From: Corticium candelabrum
Taxonomy: Eukaryota > Porifera > Homoscleromorpha > Homosclerophorida > Plakinidae
DNA length: 64,000 nt
Reading direction: 5' to 3'
NCBI RefSeq assembly: GCF_963422355.1
Contig: NC_085098.1
Coordinates: 5,088,265 to 5,152,264, forward strand
The stretch's first letter is position 1. Every line of letters starts with the position of its first letter. Shown here piece by piece: positions 49,501-64,000 of the stretch. The notes under the pieces were generated by a model. That model was given only the letters and a program-made list of their open reading frames with translations. It searched no databases and was not told the origin of the DNA. The position numbers and the translations under genes were made by a program.

Positions 49501-50071
49501 TGGATATGAAGGCTCGGGCATTACGTGCAGTGGTGAGTGGCTGTGTGATTGACATAAATATGTTTAGTGGTATAACGTTCCCTATGTTCAGATATGGATG
49601 AATGTGACCTGGAGCCGTGTCACCAGTTTGCTGACTGCATTAATACTCTGGGATCGTTTCGTTGTGCGTGTCGAGAAGGATATGTCGGTAATGGAAGAAG
49701 TTCCTGTGAAGGTAATCATTATGATCAAGGTGAGGTAGTTGTGAAAACCACTGTGATGCATGTATTCTGTTGCAGTAATCACTACACAACCTCCAACTGT
49801 ACAAGATACTACAAAACCTCCAACTGTACGAGATACTACACAACATCCGAGTGTGTTTCCTACTGAGGCAAAGGATCTGCTCAGCGAGTTACCGGCTGAC
49901 ATTTCTGGCTCTGGTAGCAAAGTACAGTCAGATGGTATTGATGGTGACCGCACTGGTACCAATGATCTGGATTCTCTATCCAAAGCTAATAGTGACCCTG
50001 ACGGTGGAAGAAATGATCCTGGGTTACTAGATGAAAATGTTCCTGATTTCTTTGAGCCACTGCTATCGTAG
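46547..50071 (+). CDS. Secreted protein with ten calcium-binding EGF domains
   Basis: Thirteen exons (46547-46605, 46684-46760, 47400-47516, 47989-48111, 48186-48320, 48393-48518, 48674-48808, 48875-48997, 49064-49180, 49242-49358, 49416-49532, 49592-49711, 49776-50071) give about 553 residues. Residues 1-20 are a signal peptide ([20 protein letters not shown]). A short basic spacer follows, then ten EGF modules, one per exon, all flanked by phase-1 introns. Most begin DI/DV-N/D-E-C, the calcium-binding cbEGF signature, with the six-cysteine pattern and a C..GY/F core. The sixth exon (fourth EGF) lacks the leading D-x-N-E-C. The C-terminus is a Thr/Pro-rich stem ([20 protein letters not shown]) and an acidic tail with no membrane segment. 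The architecture resembles fibulins and other matrix proteins, but without their C-terminal module I do not assign a name. Confidence 0.9.
46761..47399 (+). other. Intron 2 of the EGF gene
   Basis: A 639-bp phase-1 intron with a GC-rich middle (about 46920-47010). No repeat or exon is seen. Confidence 0.65.
47517..47988 (+). other. Intron 3 of the EGF gene
   Basis: A 472-bp phase-1 intron between the first and second EGF exons. It starts with a GTGAGTATGTGTGTG donor and includes an open frame in register with the preceding exon that I read as chance. Confidence 0.65.
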
Positions 50072-50747
50072 ATGAAATGGACTGAGTCAAATTCTGTGAA
50101 GTAGGATTGCTGTTATGGCATGTACTGTACTACTGTACTTTAGGGGAGATAGGGGCAATGGATGACTTCGATGTGGATGCAGATGTGCTGTCTGTAGTCA
50201 GGAGATTGGTTACGTAATTAAGTGCCTAGTTTATCATACACTGTGGTTCTTTACACATCAATATGCACTGATAACCTGAGAGTTGTACTGGATGTGGATT
50301 TGTAATTCTTATCAATGTACATCTACTCATTTTGGCTCTGATGTTTATATTATCAGATCATGATGATGATGATGAGGGTATGCAAGTGTAGTGACTAAAC
50401 TTTGCTGTGTTGACTGGAATGTGAACTTATTAGCTATAGTTTGAATAATTTTTGCCTCTAGTGCTCTTGTCGCTCATATACCCTGGCATGCGCTTTATCG
50501 AGATAAGTTTTGTTATCTCACTTTTGCTGAGCACTGAGTCTTGATTAAAATTTCTTTTCTAATTTAATTCAATTTGTCTATTAAATAATGCTACCAATCT
50601 GTTTAGAGGTATTAGTCGCGCGAGGTTTTTGAACTGCAAGGTAAAGGCGGGTTTCCGAGGCTGCTTTGCGCTTGCTCCGTTTCCGTGGCGATAAACTCGA
50701 AGGCTGACGATCCTGGGTTTTCTTTCAGGCGTCTTCTGCGCCGTCGT
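50072..50747. other. Intergenic stretch between the EGF and ankyrin genes
   Basis: This holds the EGF gene's 3' UTR and the upstream region of the ankyrin gene. A pyrimidine tract and acceptor-like TTTCTTTCAG end at about 50728, 20 bp before the chosen ATG, so a further upstream exon of the ankyrin gene is possible. Confidence 0.5.
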
Positions 50748-59365
<8,618 letters not shown>

Positions 59366-60293
59366 CATATGATACTCCAGAGATGGTCTCTGCATCATCT
59401 TATTGCAATAACAGAGTTTATTGTAAGGTGAGAAGTAATAGCACTGTCGTGAAGACACTCGGACAGAGCAAGAGATGTTTAGATTGAAACTAGAGGTACC
59501 ATGCATCTTCTGTATAAATAGTAACACGTACATAACCTCATGGTCTTTCAATGTGTATGTTCCCAGGCAGGCAGGTTTAACTTTAGTGTTTAGAGATCGG
59601 GATTTAGTTACATGTCTATCTAAAGCAAACTCCTGAGTTATACCCTGATGTGAATATGGTGTATTTACGCTATGTTTGTTCATATCTGACTGCTCAAACT
59701 TCCAGTAAGGTAAGAGCAAAACACTATTGTTTGGTGTGAAGAGACGTGACGCAAGGTCTGGCACTACTAAAGTATTTAGACTTCACGATACATTTTTGGC
59801 ACACTACTAAGTCTAGTCTAGTAATTTAGTTCTTTGATAATTAAATGCATCCAAGGTTATCTGAAGTAGTGAACGAATTTAGATGTTGCTGAGACTTGAG
59901 CAAATAAAAAACTGCTTGATGTTGATCATACTCTTTGCTACCTAGTCTATCTACCCTTGCACTGTGTGGCTGCCCTAATAACTGTAACTGGACACATTGT
60001 GCCATCCACACAGGGAGATATGCTTTGGAATGCTCTCCCTAGTGGGTCACATAAACTCCTAGTACAAACAATAGCCTTTGACTGAGTGCTAGTCACACTC
60101 ATAATGCTAGGTGTTTTCCTTCCTGAGCCAACCGTTTCCTGTCATTGTATTGTATGACAGTAGTCAGTGTCACTAAGGGTAGAAGCCCATGCCAAGTAAA
60201 ACATCCGTTATGTGTTTATGTTACATAACCTATTAATTATTTTTCTTGATACCTTACAGTTTGTCTAAAGGAATACTACATACAAAAGTTATA
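59366..60293. other. Convergent intergenic stretch between the ankyrin gene and FRA10AC1
   Basis: This contains the 3' UTRs of both genes. An AATAAA occurs at about 59904 on the plus strand. No gene or repeat recognised. Confidence 0.5.
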
Positions 60294-61262
60294 TCACAAA
60301 AACATGTCTTCCAAGTACTCGTCAAATTCATCCTCTTTAGTTTTATCTCCGACTAATTTGGCAGGTCCTGACCAAATACTTTTCTCCTCGCCAACATGTT
60401 TATCATTTTCATTATTTTCATCATCTAATGTTTCCGAATTTGAATCATTTTCAGTCTGGTCATTGGTTCTTTGTTTCTTTGGTGTAGTTTCTTTAGAGTG
60501 CTTTTTCTGTTTCCGCTTGCTTGCTGATTGGAAGTCTTTGTTAAGTAACCGAGATTCCTTACCAATACGTATTTGCTTTCGCTTGTGGTGGTAGTTCAAT
60601 TTCCTTGCACACGATGGGCAGAGTCTCAACTTTACCAATGCATTCTTCCTCTCCCCTTGCTCCACGTACCCAAAATTCACCTCCCACGTAGTCAGACTGT
60701 CTTTGTCCTGACAACGACGTTCACCACATAGAAACTGGCCTTTTCCTTCAACAACTTCGCGTTCAACACGCCACCGTAGACCAACTGAATTTCGACTCCG
60801 TTTGTAATTTGACAGGTCGACAATACAGTATTCCTTGTGCAGCTTGTCATAATACTTTTTCGCTAGTCGCATCTCCCAGTTCTCCTCCGCACGCTTCTCG
60901 TCCGCTTCGCTCCACACAAACCGATGCTGTTGCTCCAGAACGTCATCATCAGTTCTGTCTCTAGCAGTTGATCTACTGAAATATTCGATGCCTTTCTTGC
61001 CCAAGAAATAGGTGTTCACCAATAGCTTGTGCCTGTCGTAAGCATTTAAACCCAAGAGATGAAAGCGTCTGGCTCTACCTTCCTCTCTATCTCTCTCTTC
61101 CCATGCCGTTCTCTTTGAGGGGGCCCTGTTACCGTGCTTTTCTCTGGACGTCTTTAGACCTGCTAAGGGGTCATCTCTCCATGTCTTTTTTCTGTCGCTC
61201 TCGTCCAATTCGGAGGAATATCCCCCAGAACCAATGAAAGACAAGTCAAAATTGTCCGCCAT
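60294..61262 (-). CDS. FRA10AC1: FRA10AC1 homologue
   Basis: A single exon of 322 residues (human FRA10AC1 is about 315). Strong landmarks: RRFHLLGLNAYDRHKLLVNT, RLAKKYYDKLHKEYCIVDLS, GLRWRVEREVVEGKGQFLCG, WEVNFGYVEQGERKNALVKL with CPSCARKLNYHHKRK after it, and the C-terminal EFDEYLEDMFL. Two cysteine pairs (LCGERRC and CPSC) could bind zinc. The mammalian protein is nuclear and found with spliceosomal complexes. I start at ATG 61262 (MADNFDLSF); the frame is open upstream to 61406 but passes through a low-complexity CA-rich stretch without homology and has no ATG there. The C-terminal third is a Lys/Ser/Asp-rich low-complexity tail as in orthologues. The lack of introns contrasts with its neighbours and might mark a retrocopy, but the frame is intact. 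Confidence 0.93.
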   Translation of the reverse strand: MADNFDLSFIGSGGYSSELDESDRKKTWRDDPLAGLKTSREKHGNRAPSKRTAWEERDREEGRARRFHLLGLNAYDRHKLLVNTYFLGKKGIEYFSRSTARDRTDDDVLEQQHRFVWSEADEKRAEENWEMRLAKKYYDKLHKEYCIVDLSNYKRSRNSVGLRWRVEREVVEGKGQFLCGERRCQDKDSLTTWEVNFGYVEQGERKNALVKLRLCPSCARKLNYHHKRKQIRIGKESRLLNKDFQSASKRKQKKHSKETTPKKQRTNDQTENDSNSETLDDENNENDKHVGEEKSIWSGPAKLVGDKTKEDEFDEYLEDMFL

Positions 61263-61665
61263 ATTGCCAAATCCCGTATCTAATTTGTTGACTCGGTGGG
61301 TGCGCACGCGCGTGTGGGTGTGTGCAATCGCGCGCGTGTGGGTGTCTGTGTTAAATTGTTGCTCTCGTTTATCTAGGTAACCAATGCTCACAACAGAGAA
61401 AGTCACTACCTAATATGGCAAGAGTAAGATGAGCAGCTACTATCAATGGTTTTACTAGTCCTGGTACCAAAATGACAAAAATGACAAAACATAACTTCAA
61501 ACTGACAGTCACACTACAGTACAATATGTGCGTACTCATAATGACTGTTTAAGTTAAGTTGTTTATTGATAACTATATCAACTTTGCGATTAAGAGTATA
61601 CTGAGCAGACACTTTGAACACGACTACTGAAAACAAACTAAAATGTGACGTATAACAAATTTCAC
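61263..61665. other. Short intergenic stretch upstream of FRA10AC1
   Basis: Both flanking genes are on the minus strand, so this gap holds the acid phosphatase 3' UTR and the FRA10AC1 promoter. Apart from the duplicated motif at 61307-61345 nothing is recognised. Confidence 0.5.
61307..61345 (-). repeat. Duplicated CG/GT-rich motif upstream of FRA10AC1
   Basis: CGCGCGTGTGGGTGT occurs at 61307-61321 and again at 61331-61345, 45-85 bp before the FRA10AC1 start. It lies in the likely 5' UTR or promoter; a role is not shown. Confidence 0.75.
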
Positions 61666-63431
61666 TTATCCATCTGACATTGAATCATCCTGCTCTGATC
61701 GTTTGTCGACAAAAGAATATTTCCTCTTTGCTCTAAAAGACCTGCGAGTGCACCACAAAGCCAAGCCAATAAGTATAATGACAAGAACCACTACTAGAAC
61801 AGCAATTCCAGCAATTGTTCCCTTTCCAAGTGTACTGGAATCATTTGTGACGATCCTGCACTCATGAAGAAACTCTTCTTCACTAAGAGTAATAGGATCC
61901 ATAAGCCTACAACAGAAATACAAAGATGACGACTTCATTTGTTGTTGTCTTAGTTATTCTAGAGATCAGACTCAGTTATAGCAGCATAACATGCCATTGA
62001 TAGCATTTGATTTTGTTCCACTTTTAACTGGGTATGTGTATCTTGCACCTAGACACTGACTCACACTACACCAAATATTTTAAAACAAATGGAAAGCCAA
62101 AAATTTTAAGAAACTCAAAGAATTAAGTTGTTTAAATAAACTGTCCACATTTTATCAAGAGTGCAAGTAAATCCGGAACACCAACTGGTTGCATAGACCT
62201 GCATGGTATTCAACTATCAAGCATAAATGAACTGAACTACATGGTACCACCACCCAAATATGGTATCATTAATTAACAACGAACATCTCACTTGACAAAT
62301 TTGTCCAACGGACATTCTTGCAAACATTGTGGAATAGGCAATAGTTGAGGCAAGTCATCAAGCTTGGCGGACGGTCCCTTGTGATAGAAAACTTTCACAA
62401 AGTACTTTCTGGGCATACAAATAACCCATTGCATAATAAAAGCAATTTTAGACATGACAAACAGATCTAACCCATTGTCAGAATACAATTCTATCATGAC
62501 AATAGAAGCATATGGAGGTATCTCTTTGTCATAGACACCAAGACCACTTAAAATGGCAGCCACAGTTGTGTCATGCTTCAAACACAAAAATTCAAGTGTG
62601 AATCATAATTGATGTCAACGATCAAAGATGTCATGGTCAACTCAACTTACTGCAGAATAAACCAAGAGCTTCTTGGTGTGACTTTTCTTGCTTTCTCTTT
62701 TCTCCTGCATGTCAGTTATGATATGATTGATAAAAACACCTGGAGGATTAGCTCAAGATTTATCTGTGTCGAAATGTTGTGACTAGCATGGAATAAAATC
62801 ACCTGAAGTCAGTCTGTTGATTTCTCTCCCTTCGAACATCTTGAATACGCCAAATGTTGACATATTTTTTAAAACTGCAAATGTTGTGTTGGTACACCAG
62901 GCAGGTAACTTCAGGCCATGTTGCAACTAATAACAAGAAAGTAAACGTTTGTATACCAACAACATGATCACATGCATCACACTTCACCTCACAAAAGAGT
63001 GGATCAACTATTTCATACACGTTGTCTGGATCTATGCTGTAGTCAACACCAGTGTATGACTGCACCGACTTTAGCAGTTGCTAAATTTAATACAAACAAT
63101 TGCACGACTTTAAGTCAATGTGAGTGACTGGAACAAAACTTGCTTTATTCTCTCTCATTATTTGAAGCCAATCATCATCGTTACGCTTTTCTGCTTTCAG
63201 CTGTTTGTATCGTGGGCAGTCCATACTGTATGCTCGTAAGAGCTAAATACATAACGTGCATGTAGACAACAAAGTCTACAATCAACACCGTTACAGTGCA
63301 TAAGGTTCTTACACTATCTTCTGACACAGGAACTGTGTGGATAGGAACTGGTTGCCAAGATAAGTTCTTCAAGAATTCCTAGAAGTAAGAATGGCAATTC
63401 ATGATACATGTATCGACATTGACACACATAT

Positions 63432-63529
<98 letters not shown>

Positions 63530-63787
63530 ACCTGTTTCCCTACTGGTTTGTAGAATGCTGCCATTTGACTCTCGACGCTCATCAGTGTGCGATCGACATC
63601 TGTGCTTCGTATGGTTACCTAAGCATTAAAACTCATGCATGTGTGACGTAAACATTATGTCTACATGCTTCATGCAGCTTACTTCATCTCTCGAATACGT
63701 TCCATTCAACAGATAAGTATCACTTCCAAACGTCATGTAGCGATGTCTCAAATACTTTCCCAAATAGTACTGTTGTCTCATCCCTAA
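61666..63787 (-). CDS. Lysosomal-type histidine acid phosphatase, membrane-anchored (ACP2-like), 5' end outside window
   Basis: Minus-strand exons from 5' to 3': 63683-63787 (LGMRQQYYLGKYLRHRYM), 63532-63618 (VTIRSTDVDRTLMSVESQM), 63313-63378 (WQPVPIHTVP), about 63140-63242 (LLRAYSMDCPRYKQLK), 62988-63080 (VYEIVDPLFCE), 62803-62926 (LKLPAWCTN), 62651-62739 (KKLLVYSA), about 62463-62574 (HDTTVAAILSGLGVYD; acceptor at 62575/62576), 62292-62408 (YFVKVFYHKG, PLDKFVK) and 61666-61906. The family removes phosphate from monoesters at acid pH. The second catalytic motif (HD in SAHDTT) is present and split by an intron; the first (RHGxRxP) must lie beyond 64000. After the catalytic domain, one transmembrane helix (about GTIAGIAVLVVVLVIILIGL) precedes a short basic tail with YSFV, a YxxPhi-type lysosomal sorting signal like that of ACP2. 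The secreted ACPP/PAP group lacks this anchor. The junctions near 63140 and 62463 are uncertain. Confidence 0.88.
63433..63524 (-). repeat. (GT)n microsatellite (sense strand of acid phosphatase)
   Basis: About 92 bp of CA on the plus strand, i.e. GT on the transcribed sense strand of the acid phosphatase gene. It starts 7 nt after the donor of the intron following the VTIRSTDVDR exon. Confidence 0.97.
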
Positions 63788-64000
63788 CTGAACAATTAGA
63801 ATCTAATTATCAATCTACACCACTACAGTAGTAATTGCTGCTTTGATTACACCATTGCTTCCATAGCAGTAAGCTGTCAGAAAACCATAACCGACTTGTT
63901 GCAAAGTGCCTATTATGAATTTATATGCCATTTGCTTCGAAACGTCCTACTTGTAAAACCTATCTAAATCATTCAAAGCAACTCTCATTTCACGCGACCA
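63788..64000 (-). other. Upstream intron of the acid phosphatase gene, running off the window
   Basis: The acceptor TTGTTCAG at 63788 begins the next exon. No exon with the RHG motif is found in the remaining 212 bp, so the first catalytic exon lies further right. Confidence 0.6.

Noticed and set aside
61263-61406. Upstream extension of FRA10AC1 by 48 residues
   Set aside because: It begins at a GTG rather than ATG, runs through CA-rich low-complexity sequence and lacks similarity; MADNFDLSF at 61262 is the natural start.

Overview
This is a piece of an animal nuclear genome, not a bacterial one. The genes are split by GT-AG introns, many only 50-100 bp long, whose exon phases fit together. 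Four genes are recognisable eukaryotic or animal orthologues (COMMD5, VMA21, FRA10AC1, a lysosomal-type acid phosphatase), alongside a secreted calcium-binding EGF protein. A Ty3-type LTR retrotransposon, cut-and-paste transposon remnants and long (GT)n arrays fill the gaps. The compact layout and gene content suggest a marine invertebrate, perhaps a sponge or another early-branching animal; the sequence alone does not settle the species.

Layout. Positions 1-7.2 kb are gene-poor: a decayed ankyrin-repeat relic (about 487-905), a 26-bp tandem duplication, and a small structurally complete but inactivated Ty3 element on the minus strand (2124-5942) with 95/96-bp LTRs and a 5-bp target duplication. 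From about 7.2 to 36.7 kb lies one enormous gene. Its main exon is an uninterrupted reading frame of nearly 24 kb, followed by ten small exons. The predicted product is about 9,170 residues (roughly 1 MDa): an alpha-helical N-terminus, six midasin/dynein-like AAA+ modules, a very long linker, ASH/Hydin-like beta domains, a second helical region, and three von Willebrand A domains at the C-terminus. Its plan (AAA ring, long linker, MIDAS-type VWA) resembles midasin (Rea1/MDN1), but it is much longer and has extra parts. It is the most unusual object in the window.

From 37.6 to 50.1 kb is a compact block: a LON-domain/TPR-like protein (+), COMMD5 (-), VMA21 (+) and a 10-EGF secreted protein (+). 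LON and COMMD5 converge with 78 bp between their stop codons. COMMD5 and VMA21 diverge with 61 bp between their start codons, an apparent shared promoter containing a perfect 16-bp palindrome. From 50.7 to 59.4 kb is an ankyrin-repeat plus long coiled-coil protein (+). FRA10AC1 (-) occupies 60.3-61.3 kb. An ACP2-like membrane-anchored histidine acid phosphatase (-) runs from 61.7 kb off the right edge, with its RHG catalytic exon outside the window.

The neighbours do not look like one pathway. COMMD5 (Commander/CCC endosomal recycling), VMA21 (V-ATPase assembly) and the ACP2-like enzyme (lysosome) share an endolysosomal theme, but nothing in the sequence shows co-regulation beyond the COMMD5/VMA21 promoter. 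All six long dinucleotide arrays lie in introns and are (GT)n on the sense strand of the host gene; three begin within about 35 nt of a 5' splice site.

Limits: exon boundaries were assigned by eye from splice signals, phase and family similarity. The 5' end of the giant gene, some acid phosphatase junctions and all UTRs are uncertain.
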